A stretch of DNA of 64,000 bases, taken from Hymenoscyphus infarciens (taxonomy: Eukaryota > Ascomycota > Leotiomycetes > Helotiales > Helotiaceae). Below the pieces are notes generated by a model. That model searched no databases. It saw only the letters and a program-made list of their open reading frames with translations, and was not told where the DNA came from. Made by a program: the position numbers and the translations under genes. Numbering within the stretch: position 1 is the first letter of the stretch; each line of letters opens with the position of its first letter. Where the stretch lies: assembly GCA_001414345.1 (NCBI GenBank), contig LLCB01000015.1, forward strand, positions 186,001 to 250,000, read 5' to 3'. Positions 11,017-23,362 of this stretch are shown here, in pieces.

Positions 11017-11401
11017 TCAATTCAAGATTTCTTCCAGTACATCTTCCCAGTCTTCGTCATTCGAGTCCGTCCTCCTTTTGTTCTCCGGGGCCTGCGCTAT
11101 CCGAGTCGTCTGCTTCTTGGGCTTCGTCTTCACGGGAGAGACTGAGGACCTGAGCACAAACCAAGAGCACCAGAACCACCACACAAAACAACCTCAGCAG
11201 TCCACATGCGTATACAACCATATGCTCTGCTATACTGATACCTGCGAGTAGAAACAGTATGAATCCAATACTGTTTGATCTAAACTCTGGATTGGAGAAT
11301 TGTTGAAGAATGCGGGATAGAATGGGAGCTAGAAAGAGTTGTATGGTACCCAGTAGTACATCGGATACGTAGTCTAGTGCCAGGAAATTCTCCAGTGACA
11401 T
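11017..11401 (-). CDS. Small putative membrane protein, probably spliced
   Basis: Not a recognised family. An ATG at 11401 opens MSLENFLALDYVSDVLL, with a hydrophobic segment and then a second one (about residues 45-53, IGFILFLLA). Splicing 11241-11142 (GTATCA..CCTCAG, 100 bp) joins exon 11401-11242 to 11141-11017. It gives 94 residues ending in a basic stretch (KTKPKKQ) and an acidic tail, NDEDWEDVLEEILN, that looks like a genuine conserved C-terminus. Read without splicing, the frame stays open, gains a strong hydrophobic segment (LLRLFCVVVLVLLVCAQ) and stops at 11057, giving 114 residues. The two readings predict different membrane content. The intron lacks a perfect branch site, so its limits are tentative. 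Confidence 0.5.
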
Positions 11402-12196
11402 AGTCTGTAAGCACGTTTGAAAGAGGGGAGATTGTTGACATGGTAGAAAAGTTAGGTTTTGTACTTGGGGGTGGGATTGAATGGTAATTGAGGCTAGTTT
11501 GTGAATATGATCGCATGGTATGGATGTTAGCGAAGTCGCTGGAATCAGTTCAGATGAATAGTAAGAGAATGTCTTCCGTTCTCGAAACATTTCTTGACAC
11601 GTTAGAAGCAACATATTCTTTGTTCCTTTTCGTATTGCCAACATATTGCATTGGTCAAGAGACTTTGCTCCGGGGACTTGGTAGGTGGGACTTCAACGCA
11701 CCAGGGACTGCAGTCATTCGTGGGACAGCCCGTACATTTTACAACCAAACTGGACGTTTACAACTTTGGTTTCTTTTTTAACGCGACTTGAGTTTAATGA
11801 TTCTAGGCTACTATATTAAAAGTTCATAAGGTACAGTTTACAGTCATTCAAGTTTTATTCACATGGAGGTCGTGGTTTAGCTTGGTACCTGCATTTTTGG
11901 TGTGAAATAGGGTGTCCCACGAATGACTGCGGCCCCTAGTAACGTTTCTTACAGAGTTAGGTAGAGTATTTAAATATTAAAAGAATTCAGGAGCACAACC
12001 CCATTATCCCTCGTCTAGCCCGTAGTTCCAAAACATGTCTCTTTTACTTTCATTTCGTTAGAGTGGATATGTGTCTCAAGTCCTAGCAGCATCATCATCA
12101 TCAATTTATCATAGACGCCGCTGCCAAAGCATTGTCTTTTCCTACCCTCATAGCCCATTCAAAACCATCTGTCTAAAGCCTCGCATCACCATGCAG
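11402..12196. other. Spacer between small membrane gene and TPI, with MITE candidate
   Basis: About 800 bp that hold no supported gene. The main structure is the inverted-repeat element at 11700-11941. The rest is ordinary AT-moderate sequence, including the 3' flank of the triosephosphate isomerase gene. Confidence 0.5.
11700..11941. mobile_element. Candidate MITE with about 30-bp terminal inverted repeats
   Basis: An 18-bp perfect inverted repeat, GCAGTCATTCGTGGGACA at 11710-11727 and its complement at 11913-11930, is embedded in imperfect arms of about 30 bp (AGGGAC.. on the left, ..GCCCCT on the right). The interior is about 185 bp and has no coding capacity. Size and architecture fit a miniature inverted-repeat element of a cut-and-paste transposon. 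A target-site duplication is not obvious, so the ends are approximate and the family is unknown. Confidence 0.55.
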
Positions 12197-13210
12197 TCAC
12201 AAGTGGCTGTTAATGATATCCACGAAAGCTGGCTTCAAACTGGCACCACCAACCAAGAACCCATCAATATCAGGCTGCTTGCTCAAATCCTTGCAGTTAC
12301 CCTCGCTCACACTTCCTCCGTAGATGATTCTGGTCTCCTCTGCAGCCTTCTCGCTAACCTCTTTCTTCAACCACTCCCGAATAGCAGCATGTACCTCTTG
12401 AGCCTGCTCTTTGGAAGCAACCTTTCCAGTACCAATAGCCCAGATAGGCTCATAGGCAATAACAATCTTGCTCCAATCGCTAACCTTCTCCTTCACAGCA
12501 GCGAGTTGTCTGGTAACAACCTTGACAGTCTCGTTGGCCTCGCGCTGTTCCAAGCTCTCTCCGCAGCAAAAGATAACTCCGACTCCACCATCCAGAGCAG
12601 CCTTTGTCTTGTTGGCAACGAATTGATCGTCTTCGGCGAGGATGACACGACGTTCAGAGTGTCCGAGTAGAGTCCAGGTAATGTTGGAGTCTTTAAGTTG
12701 ATCAACTGAGATCTCTCCGGTGAAAGCACCATTTGGCTTGTCGAAGACGTTTTGTGCAGCAACCTCGATGGGTGCCTTGGCGATTTCGCGGGCGAGAAGG
12801 AGGTAGAGGGTTGGTGGAGCGATGACAACCTCTGTAACAAATTCTCATTAGCAAATGTCTCTTTACTGTGCGTTGTTCGAGTTCTTGGGTAGGAAAAGAT
12901 CTTTGTCGGGTCTTACAAAGTGCCCTTCTGATCGCGAGTTCCCGAGACCCTCAACAACAAGACAAAGAGAGGGGAGGAACCAAAACTCACCAGTCTTAGG
13001 ATCCAACTTGGATTCATTCAAATGAGTGATGATCTTCTTGATGGTCTCTGCAGAGCCATTCCTGCGCAAAAATCAGTATACAACTCCCTATCTTCCTCCT
13101 CTCCCGCGCAAGCTCTTTGCCATCAAATAACCCCGAGTCTGCCCACCAAAATCTCAGACCACAAGCACTTACATCTTGAAGTTCCCTCCGACGAAGAATT
13201 GACGAGCCAT
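12197..13210 (-). CDS. tpiA: Triosephosphate isomerase
   Basis: Three exons, 13210-13173, 13061-12991 and 12831-12197, encode 247 residues. This is the usual TPI length. The enzyme interconverts dihydroxyacetone phosphate and glyceraldehyde 3-phosphate in glycolysis, in the cytosol. The N-terminus [15 protein letters not shown] carries the catalytic Asn-Lys pair (GGNFKMNG), reconstructed across intron 1. The catalytic His lies in TLLGHSERR. The catalytic Glu and hinge of loop 6 are in [15 protein letters not shown], and the phosphate-binding loops are YGGSVSEGN and [10 protein letters not shown]. Introns are 111 bp and 159 bp with GTAAGT and GTGAGT donors and CGCAG and TACAG acceptors. No key residue is missing. 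It is expected to be strongly and constitutively expressed; the upstream plus-strand sequence around 13386-13440 is C/T-rich and includes CACGTG near 13435. Confidence 0.97.
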
Positions 13211-14179
13211 GCTTGCAGATTTTGAAGGCAAAGTATTTCAATTGATGGATCCTTAAAGTTGAGTCGTTGCAAGTTGTTGTTCTTGCAAGAAAGGGGGGTT
13301 GACAAGTTGTATCAGAATGGTTCTTGAGTCTTCAGGTTGGTCTGAGGTGAGGTGGGGGAAAGCCCCGCTGCCAATGAGGCCGACCCCTCTATTTTTTTCT
13401 TCTTCCGCAAAATCCATATCTCTCCCTTTCTCTGCACGTGAATTCTCTATCTTCAATCGTTAAAGACTAATATCCTCCTGTTTTCAATCCACTTTTCAAC
13501 AACCAATTATGGTACGGCAAAAGTTGTACCGCCCATTCATAGACCTGCGTCCCTTCAATTGGACGCGAATGTTCTCCCCCGCGCTCAACCGACCCATAGG
13601 AGCACAACCTCGTGGCAACTCGGTGACTTGAGTATTTTCTAAGGGGGAGTCTTGCATCGCCAACCAGGTTGTCGATTTGATCCAAAACATGCAATGGAAC
13701 CCCTCCCTTCGTTTCAATTTCAAGGTACATCCCGCACTCCCCATTCAAAAGCCACGCGTATAATGATCGGGGTGAGCGTCGAGACCTGCTTCTTCCTCAA
13801 GAGATTGTCACTACTTGGATTGGATCACGGTTAATGACGCAGGTAAGTTGTAAATTTTCACTAGCAAGGGAGTTTTTCTTCTTGGAAAAAAGGGTTTCAA
13901 TTCGTGTTATACATAACTCATGAGTCTCTGTCTGGTATCATTTTCAACGTAAAAAAAGTCATGAAAGCATGTGCAGCCATCCCATTGTGGTACTGCTTTT
14001 CCCAACGAAACAAAATAGACAAGTCCTCCCAATCCAAACACAATACTGACCAAGCATCGCAGGAAACCCAGAATACAACAATACCAATTCCCCCTCTCCC
14101 AAAGAAAGTGTACACAAGAGTCAGAGAAAATCCATATTTTGATAACCCAGCTTTTCTCTCAGATACAACGACCTGAAGT
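13211..14179. other. TPI promoter side and spacer, no supported gene
   Basis: This 970-bp stretch lies upstream of the TPI start and downstream of the stop of the next minus-strand gene. It should contain the TPI promoter and the 3' untranslated region of the Q/P-rich gene. Short open frames here lack recognisable features. Confidence 0.5.
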
Positions 14180-15982
14180 TTACCAACCCCGGGAGCCCGA
14201 CGAGAACGACGGCACAGGAGAGTAGGGACGGCGAAGAGGGGGCGACATTGGTGTGAATGGGTTTGCATTACTCCTGATCGGAGATATCCTAGGCTCGCCT
14301 CGATGACGGTAATCATATTCTTTGATATCCCGTTCTCGACGGCGGCAGGGCAAGTCGAAAGGCGACGGTGATGGAGATCGAGAAAAGGAGCCATCTGTCC
14401 CAAAGTCTTGGAAGTCAGGAACAAAATGTTCCACACCCACACGAGATCCTCGGCGTTCCTGATACCCAAAGTCTCGAGCTTCTGGAACAAAAGCTCGAGG
14501 CTGTTCAAAGTACCTCTCCTCTCTATACCGAGACTCTTGTCGAAGACGAGGAGAGATAGGAGTTTCGTAGCGAGGTTCCAAGGCGTATTGCCTTGGAAGG
14601 TTGGGTTCAGGTCCATGATAACGAGGCTCCGTAAGACTTTCACGTCGCGGTCTGTAAGTGATTGCCCGCATGGGAGGAGGATCTTGTACCACAACCGGTC
14701 TCAGAGGCACACGCGGTGAGGAGTGTCCATCGAGCTCCGCTTTTGCGTCCATTTGTCCTTGACGGTATGCCTCGACAGGGTCCATAGCAGGGGCCGCAGG
14801 GATATGTGGTATTGCCGCTGGTCGTATTGGTTGAGGGTGGACCACGTTTTGATTCCACGGCTCAGGAGAATGTCCTCGGCGACTGTCCATATAATAATCC
14901 TTCTGGTGCTGGCGGGGAACGTCTTTTTGGGGACGTGATTGAGAACGTTCCCGCGTACGAGAACGGGAAATGTTGCGATGGTGTGAAGGTCGCCGCGATT
15001 GGTTGCGTCTATGGTCCCTTCCTCCTCGTTTCGACATTGTACTTTGGGAGGTGACCGACGAACTTCCTCTCGACATGCTGTCCGAGTCCGAGTTGTATGA
15101 ATCGGAACTCGAGCCTGAATCACTGTGAAAGCTAGGTTCTCGACGCAACCTGGCTGCTGGGCCACGAGACTGCCCACGAGGTGGTATTTGGACAATGCCG
15201 GGGCCATTTCCTCCTCCTCCGCGTCCTCCATTGTTTTGTCCAGGTGGTCCAGGTGGTCCAGGTGGTCCAGACGGCGGAGGTGGTGGCGGGGGAGGCCTTT
15301 GTTGTTGCTGCTGCTGTTGCTGTTGTTGCTGTTGTTGCTGTTGCTGATGAGGTGGAGGTCCTGATCTCATTTTCTCAATGTGATCGTATAATTGGCGAGG
15401 ATCGACATGCGGCAAAGGGCTTCTCTGGATATATATTGTCATCAGAACTGTTTCGATTTTGGTGCTAGGCTTGCTTGATGATTTCTTTTTGGAATCTTTG
15501 CCAGCTTTGCTTGACCGTCGGATTGCCTGTTGCTTCAAATCGATTTGAGCCAAGGAATAGCCAAAGTTGGGATCTCGATCATTCGTCATCAACTCATCCA
15601 AAATCTTGGTGACTTGACCATTTTGGTATGGAGCCAGAGCCGCCTTCTGCTCTGCTACCGACTTTCTGTTTTGCTCGCTCAGCCTTTTAATCTGCTTCGC
15701 AATTTCACCCTGCTCCAATCTCTCTTGTACCACCGTGGCTCTCGCCCACGTAGCATCTTCTTTGGGGCTCGTCGGTAGGGCCTTTCGCGCCGAGAAAACG
15801 TAGTATTCGGTGAGCTTCTTTTTGAAAGCTGCATCGTCCATCACAGGCTTTGGTCGAAGATCAGATACTCGCATCGAATTGACTGCGGGGGGTGCTCTCT
15901 GCTGCGGAGGAGGGCCCTGCGGTGGTGGTCCAAAATTACCACCAACTCTGGCTCCCGGAGGTGGAGGTGGAGGTGGATTCAT
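14180..15982 (-). CDS. Q/P-rich, RS-containing fungal protein of unknown function
   Basis: Single exon of 600 residues from the ATG at 15982. The frame stays open upstream to 16177, but the sequence there is unlike a protein and the chosen ATG has a good context. I do not recognise the family. The N-terminus is proline-rich (MNPPPPPPPGARVGG). Residues about 45-225 look like the conserved part, charged and helical: FKKKLTEYYVFSARKALPTS, then EQGEIAKQIKRLSEQNRKSV, ending in VLMTIYIQRSP and DPRQLYDHIEKM. A CAG/CAA-encoded polyglutamine run of about 18 follows (around 15299-15350), then poly-Pro with collagen-like GPPGPPGPPG. Next come a glycine-rich stretch, a Ser/Asp-rich stretch, an RS-like stretch (SRSRTRERSQSR) and an Arg/Pro/Tyr-rich C-terminus. 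Such composition suggests a disordered, possibly RNA-associated or condensate-forming protein, but that is inference. Confidence 0.8.
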   Translation of the reverse strand: MNPPPPPPPGARVGGNFGPPPQGPPPQQRAPPAVNSMRVSDLRPKPVMDDAAFKKKLTEYYVFSARKALPTSPKEDATWARATVVQERLEQGEIAKQIKRLSEQNRKSVAEQKAALAPYQNGQVTKILDELMTNDRDPNFGYSLAQIDLKQQAIRRSSKAGKDSKKKSSSKPSTKIETVLMTIYIQRSPLPHVDPRQLYDHIEKMRSGPPPHQQQQQQQQQQQQQQQQRPPPPPPPPSGPPGPPGPPGQNNGGRGGGGNGPGIVQIPPRGQSRGPAARLRREPSFHSDSGSSSDSYNSDSDSMSRGSSSVTSQSTMSKRGGRDHRRNQSRRPSHHRNISRSRTRERSQSRPQKDVPRQHQKDYYMDSRRGHSPEPWNQNVVHPQPIRPAAIPHIPAAPAMDPVEAYRQGQMDAKAELDGHSSPRVPLRPVVVQDPPPMRAITYRPRRESLTEPRYHGPEPNLPRQYALEPRYETPISPRLRQESRYREERYFEQPRAFVPEARDFGYQERRGSRVGVEHFVPDFQDFGTDGSFSRSPSPSPFDLPCRRRERDIKEYDYRHRGEPRISPIRSNANPFTPMSPPLRRPYSPVPSFSSGSRGW

Positions 15983-18900
15983 TGTGGCGAGTGCAGTGAG
16001 TGTATCGAGAGTGGTTGCTGTTATTCCCACTTGACGATCTGGCAATGACGATACCGGGCGACAGTTGGGTGGATTGCGGTCAGATATATGGAGATACTCG
16101 AATTGGGGTTGGGTTCGCCAGAGCCGCACCAGGTCAGAATTATATCGCAGCCCTACTTTTCGAGAAGAAAAAAGCAAGAAAAGTCCAAGGATTGAGATGA
16201 AAAGTGAGGCGGTCGTGGGGAGGTGTGTGAATTATATCGACAAGGCCGCAAAATGTGGCTTTTGGAAGACCGGGGTTGGTGAGGGGCATATGCAGTCGGA
16301 GAAGCGCAGCAGAAGGCAAGTTGCAAGAGGATGAGCACCTTGCACGGAATTCAGGGAGACACACGAATGTGACCTGGAAAGACGTGAAATCGGAGCAGGT
16401 TAAGCAGGCTTCACCAAATGTTGCATGATTGCATCTCGATGGCCAACACGACAAACAACACTTGAGGAGTCATCAGACTTCGTACTTCGTATGCAGGCTC
16501 GAAGACGCCCGGGCAGAGGCTCTTCCCGTTCGATATCTCCTCGAAACTCGATCCTTGCGGTTCCACCTATAGCTAGCGTTCTATCTCCAGGCAGTAGTAC
16601 GTTGTAGACCACATCCACTCACAAGCCTCAATTCGATGAGGCTCCTATTCCCGTCCTATGAATTGGCCAACTTTCGGCCAAGCTATAAGTACCCAACCAA
16701 GGCAACCAAAAGCTCGAAAAAGCTCACGGCTAGGCAGAATTGCCAGCCCACCCTTCCCTGCCCTGTGTCCACTTCGAAAGAGCGCGAAGCTGTCAGCACT
16801 AAGGCTGTCTGATGCAAGCGGCCTTTTACCATACCATTTCGCGTAAGACGGTACGCTTGTACTGCATTGCTGCGGAGCGGTGGACTTGCAAAGAGACGAA
16901 GTACGAACAGGATCTCTAGGCTAGGGCTGAAAAGAAAGGTGGAGCTCAATGGAAGCGTTACACTCCATCATGTGACACCATATAAAATAGCACAGCCCCT
17001 CGGTGGCTGATTCGAAGTTACAATTGCGCTCTCATCTCATATCCAACATCCCCATTTCGTAGGGAGACGATACACCTGCCAATTCGGCACGGTCAAACGA
17101 TATCTACAAGGCTAATTATCACTTCCGCAACTTCCGAAAATCAAATGGAAAACGAAGTGGGTGATGGCCTCCTTGCTTGCGATCCGTGGAGCGGGGTTAT
17201 TGGCGCTGCCTTAGTTTTGGCGAACCACCACGAGGAGAAGTGAGCTGAGCCTTATTTTACTTACGCCCGGTCTCGGCAAATGGTCCATCAGCAAATTCCT
17301 CAGCAATTATTACAACTGCAACGACGGGATCATCACAATTCTTCACACCAGACCCGGGCGTCGGATTATTAGGACCCCATTATCTAGACGACGTTGGACA
17401 ATGAAATCAATTTTCTACTGCATCAAGGAATTCAGACCAACAAGAATTCCAAGCAGCTGAGTTATCCGTTCCACATCCACGCATATGCATAGCATCTTCT
17501 GGATGATGATCCCCCAATATTTCCTTTTGATGGGGTAATGGACTCAATACACTTCCCTACACTACACAGCATATGTCAAGAATGCCGCCCTCGATACGGA
17601 CCTTGTATTCGAAAATCAACTGGACAACCTCACCCAAATTCCCAGGCTGGGTCTTACCGCTCTTACAATCGAGCCCAATATCAGCCAATTCGCAGCCTTG
17701 TGTCCTCCTCTGCCTGTTCTTATCTTCCCGGCGATACAATGGCGTGATTTCTTAAACTCGAATATCAACAAACATTGAAACACATGTAGATGCCTTTATA
17801 CAGGCCCCATGCAAATATCAGGTTGCTGCATTTATCTTGCAGGAGAAATTCTCCATGCAACGTAGTCACACTGCGTGTCTCATCATTCGAAGCATATCGA
17901 GGCATTCGGGCGGCCCAACACATCACTCATAGATATCCTCGCTGCTAACGATTTGTGAGGAACTATTCAACATAATCGCCACACAACCCCGCACAGTGTC
18001 AACCCCTTGCTGTGTCCACATCCCCCGCTCATTCGTTCCCATCCCCGGGTTCATCTGAACGCAGTCTGAACGATGGGCCCACCCAAGCGGTCGGTTGCGA
18101 ACTGCGATGCAACAGTGTGAGTGCAACTGCTTCGATTCAAATCACGGCTGTACTCTAGTGGCTTGCATCCTCCACGATATTGTTCTGTGATGAAGAATCA
18201 TGGTGGGATACCAATCATGTGGTTCGCCTCAAATATCATTGGCGAGAGTAAGGCTTTCGAAGCCTTTACCTTTACGCCAAACAGTTACACCACATAAATC
18301 TCTAAAACAAACAGATCTTTGTCAAAATTTGAAAAGTGATCTTTTTTTCGTTTGTTGATAAATCGGGGTAGTTCCCGATAAGGTCTCACGTGGATGGAAG
18401 CGTTCTGGCCTTCCAGACTGACTGTTGAGACCCAAGCCAAATTAATTGCTTGCCACCCTTGTTTTTATGCTGTAACTCGACACTCATGTCGTGAGACACC
18501 AGAATTGAAGGTTGTCACAGCAAGCTCGCCCGATTACAACATCCCATCCTCGCATTCCAGCACATTCCCAAACGCAAGATTCGGATCTTTTATTTACCAT
18601 CCGTTTTTCCTTTTCCCCATTCTCTCACCGAACCCGAGCGTTTTTCGCAATCGCCGAGTAGCTTTTCATAGGTTCGCAAGTCTGCAGTTCGGAAAGTCCG
18701 GCTATTGGGCAATGCAATACTGGAAATATTTTCCATTGACCTGGTGATGAGGTTGAGCCTCATAATTTAACCCACCCTCTTTTCTTTAGACCTATGACGC
18801 CCTGCCACCACACCCTATTCTTTATATGACTGCGCCCGAGGCTGGCGGGATGGACAAAGTTCTTACTCTATGGGTACGCTAATGTAGGGTAGTTTGTGGA

Positions 18901-19700
18901 TTGTGTGGTAGTGCGTTAGCTGCCAAGTGTCATGTGGGAGTGTCGATCACCGTTACAGTATTCTCGTCGCAAGGCTCGGAGGATGTTGCGACCCTTTTGG
19001 ATTTGTTGGTGCGAACCGGAGGCACGGGTTGTTGTCAAACAGTCTATTTTCATCAAACCACCGAGGGCTTTGTTACATGGCATTATACGAGATATCTGTG
19101 CGCATTTAGTTGGATGGTTTACTCGCTTAGATTTGGAGAGAGGCTCGCGGTGGTAAACAGCTCTTGGAACAATGAGAGCTAGGTACGGTATTTACTGCCG
19201 CTTCCACGCCACCGCGGGAGAGAAATGTTACTCGTGCCCTAGTACTTGTGACTGACAGCAGTATTTGAACTTTGTCATTCTTCTAAATCGTTCGGATAGC
19301 AGGAAGCCGCGGACAACGCCTACACTTTTGTCTACTTAACTGAATTACGCCAAGGTTAGAAATCAGCCTGGTGAGTTACTGCAATTTTTATTAAGGTACC
19401 TACACTACTATTTAGGTGCAACCCTTTGAAGAAGAAACACTAATGCTTCTTCACCCTCTTGGCTCTTTTTTCCGGTCCTGCTCCTCCTTCACCCTCCCGT
19501 TTAACTCCTCTACCAATGGGCTTTGTCTTTTCCCTACTGTCTTCTAATGTACTGTCCTCAAATACGAATCTAAGACATTCTCCCTCCATCCGTTGTTGTC
19601 CTACCTTTTCAGCCATCCTGGGCCACTCAGTCAAGGTTGCGGCTGAAATAAAGAATGGTTCGACATTAGGAACCGGGCGTGGAACTGATAGAGTAGAATC
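15983..19700. other. 3.7-kb gene-poor spacer before the RIP island
   Basis: I find no supported gene. A TATAAAAT at about 16981 followed by a C/T-rich stretch (17025-17060) resembles a fungal core promoter. The next good ATG (17143) opens only 31 codons. Open frames of 60-117 codons on both strands lack motifs. Base composition is ordinary up to about 19700, where the CpA-depleted island begins abruptly. Confidence 0.5.
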
Positions 19701-19714
19701 TTCGACGTAGAGCA

Positions 19715-22686
19715 AAATACTAGTGAGAGATTAGATTATACTAATAAGAGATAGTATAAATATAGCAAGGCCGAGGAATAGCGTACAACTATAAAGAAAG
19801 AGAAATACGATAAAGAGAGAATAATATCGTTTCACTATTAGATCTATAAGACGTATATAGTATAGAAGTAGAAGTTAGAGAAAATAAAGTCTATTAATTA
19901 GTACTAGCGAGAGTTTTCTTATACTTTTTTACCGAGTTAGTAGCTTCTACGTAGATATAAATAATTAAAGCGAGGTTATAAAAATATAATAATCTCTAAG
20001 TAGTTTATTTATTAGATATAAATCTTTTAATAAAGTTTATTAATACTAAGCTAAAGACTAAGTATAATCGAGTTAAAACTACTAAGTCTAAATCTTTAAC
20101 TAAAGTAGATAATATCTTACTCTTTCTAATCTAGTAATAGACTTATTATTATAGAATATTATAAAATAAGAAAGTACTAGATAAAGAATTATCTAATTAC
20201 TCGATTTACTAAGTAAGAAGTATAAAGTATAAAGCTCTAGACTCTCTTTTATAATTCTAAAGAGATTAAGTCTCTATTATAACTTTACTTTACTTACTTA
20301 ATACTTATAAGATCTTTTTAATTTTTCTACTTAGTATAATAGAAAGCTCTCTAGTTTTATAGTTATAAATAAAAAAGAAGTAGTATTTAAAAAGCTTTTA
20401 AATTTTAAAAACTAAATAAGAAAGTAGTATAGTCTACTAACTTATAAATTAAAGTATAATAATAATTAGTAAGTAATCTTATAATATAAAGTATTAGAAT
20501 ATACTTTATAAGCTATTAAAATTACTATAAACTTAAAACTTATACTAACTTAGATTTATAAGCTAAATAGTAGAGTAAAGAGAGTAAAAAAAGAGATAGT
20601 TACTTATTTAATAAAAATATTATCTATTACTAATCTATTTAAAAATCTTTAAACTAAGTTTACTATAACTAGAATCTAGCTTTATAATATAAGCTCTAAT
20701 AAAAGAAATAGTTTTAGAATACTAAAGAAAATACTTCTTTCTTAGTTTAATAACTACTTTTACTAATATAATTTAAAGTTTAAGAAGTTAATTATAAAAG
20801 ATCTAAGATCTAATTAGAATAGTATTTATATTTTCTAAAGCTAGAGCTTATATATTTAAAAAGAAAAGAGAGTAAGAAATAGAAAAAAGAGTTTTTGAAG
20901 TTAACTCTAGAGTTTAGATAAGTTATTTAGTTAAGTATATCTTATTAAATATTTATTATATTAAGGTTTTATAACTTTCTTAAGCTATTATAACTTGAAA
21001 TAGTATAGATATTACTTAATAAGTACTTGAAGAATAATTTTAAGTTTAAAACTAGAAATTTAGAAAAGAGAAAATACTAATATATAATTAAAAGATAATA
21101 TATAAAGAAAAAACTATTACTTTTAAAATAAGTATTAAATATAAGTCTATAAACTATCTAATATAATACTAAGCTTAGCTTATAGTTAAAGATAATCTTT
21201 AATAAGTAAAGACTATTCTTTTAACTTATATAGCTATACTTATAATAAGATTATTCTAAATTATTCTAGCTATTATAACTAGATTTAATCTAGAAGCTAA
21301 GTAATATAATAGAGTAAAAACTTTTATAAAGATAAAAAGAGATATAAAAACTCTTTTAATCGCTTCTTAGTTACTAGATAAATACTAATAAAAAGAATTA
21401 TCTATAAAACTAGATAAAGTATTATAAATGCTATAAAACTCTCTAGCTTTATAGTTTAAATATTTTATAATAACACTCTAAAATTATAGATTAATACTTT
21501 AATTAAAAGAGGCTTATATATATAGATCTCTTAAAAAAAGAGTTTTATAATCTTTTATATTTAGAAAATATAACTCTAATAAGAGTATTAAAAGAAGTCT
21601 TTCTAGATTACTTATAAAAAACCTTTTTAAGAATAAATTTAAATATTTCTAAGTTTTACTTAACTTCTAAAATACTTATTTATTTAATAGAATACTTTTA
21701 TAATAACTAAAAAAGTAGAATAATAACTTTTTAAAGCTTATTTTATTATATATAAAAGATAAGTTAAGAATACTCTTTTAAAAGAGTAGACTATACTTCT
21801 TAAACTCTTATATATTATAATACTTTTATTTTTATTAAAGCTATTATTTTATATATATTATTTAAAAGTTTATTAGAGTAAAAACACTTTGATATTATTA
21901 TAATTATATTAATATTTAAAAGCTTACTTAGAGTTTTTATATTTATCTTATTATTTTCTACTTAGTAATTAAGTATTATAAAACTCTATTAAAGAGTAGA
22001 AATATAGAGTATACTATTATTATTATTCTTACGCTATATAGGCTATAGACTATGCTCTAAGAATAAGTAGTATATCTTCTATTCTAGTTTATATAGCCTT
22101 TTAGCTTATTCTTCTTCGTCTCTTAAGCTTTTTTATAAGTATAATTCTCCTTTTCTTTAGTTTCTACTATTATCTATTTAAAGCTTATCTCTCTAACTTA
22201 ATAATATAGTAGAGGAGTATAGTAGGTTAATATATTTAACCTACTAAGGTATATATTAGTAGTATAAGAAGTATATTTACTTCTAGAATTATTAGAGCTA
22301 AGGTCTTATCTTTTAGTATATCTTAGCTTTCTTCTCTTATTCCTCTCTTTCTTTTACCTCTTCCTTACTCTTCTCTCTCTTCTTAAGTAATTCTAGTACT
22401 AGCTTATACTTCTAAAGTCTTCCTAGCCTAAATAGCTAAGTAGTTACTCTTAGTACTAGTTTCTTATCTACTAGTACCTCTCTTAGCTCTTATAGATCTT
22501 TAATCCTCTTCTCTAAAGCTTTTATAAGTATATCTCTTTTTTATAGAATATTCTAGTAAAATAGGACTAGGTATTCTACTATCTCTCTACTATTTATATA
22601 AATATACTATAGTATAACCTAGTTTAGTACTCTTCTTATAAAAAGAAAGGCGTTTAGTTCTATTACTTCTATTTATATCTAGATAA
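19715..22686. other. RIP-degraded repeat of unidentified class
   Basis: About 3 kb of CpA-depleted DNA left of the non-autonomous LTR element. Conceptual translations contain long Lys/Arg/Tyr-rich stretches. On the minus strand around 22300-22650 there is a basic, coiled-coil-like stretch reminiscent of the C-terminal tail of pogo/Fot1-type transposases. No catalytic motif could be read, so the class stays open. Confidence 0.35.
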
Positions 22687-23052
22687 TATAATAGTACGAA
22701 ATATATATAACTATAGAAGAGGCATATAGGAGTACGTTTAGCAGTATAACGTATATAAATACTAGGCTCTAATATAGAAGAAAAGGCTAAACTAGCCTTT
22801 TCTGACTCTAGGAGAGTAGGCTGCTATATATAAGAGGTTTCGGACGATATAAAAGAGGTACGAAACTGAACAACGATATACGTTAGCTAATATAAAAGCC
22901 CGAACCCTACGAAGTACGTCTGAAAGTATAGACGGATATATAGACGTATATAACCTTCTTAAATTAGATAATATAAAACAACAACTACCGAAAGCTAATA
23001 TATATAGTATATACTACGTAATATCAGCTATATAAGACAGTATACTATTATA
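22687..23052 (-). repeat. 3' LTR of the non-autonomous element
   Basis: 366 bp, the same length as its partner at 26643-27008 and similar throughout. It is preceded by GATAA. Outer end reads TATAATAGTACGAAAT, inner end CTATTATA followed by the polypurine tract on the opposite strand. Confidence 0.85.
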
Positions 23053-23362
23053 TCCCTCTTCCTTAAAAAAGACTCGTCCTCGAGTCTATCTATCTCTTAT
23101 TATTTAGAGCTAAATCGGGATAGTATAGGTATTATAACATTTATCGTATTTGTTGATTTTGTTATAAGCGAGAAGGTAGATTAGGGTCTAAATCGTAGCT
23201 AACCCGGGTTTGTAGATGCTTTATTTATTGTAATGTTTTAGGCGAGACGAGATGTCGGTTCTGAATCGTAACCGTAGATGCTTACAAAGAGACTTCGTTT
23301 CCAATCCTTTAATATTAAAAGCAAGTATTCGCGTCTGCTTAGTCCGATCCTGTCTAGCAGGT

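Noticed and set aside
15125..15468. Poly-Leu/poly-Val frames on the plus strand
   Set aside because: Antisense shadows of the CAG/CAA polyglutamine tract.
18394..18747. 117-codon plus-strand frame in the spacer before the island
   Set aside because: No motif, and nearby sequence lacks supporting exons.
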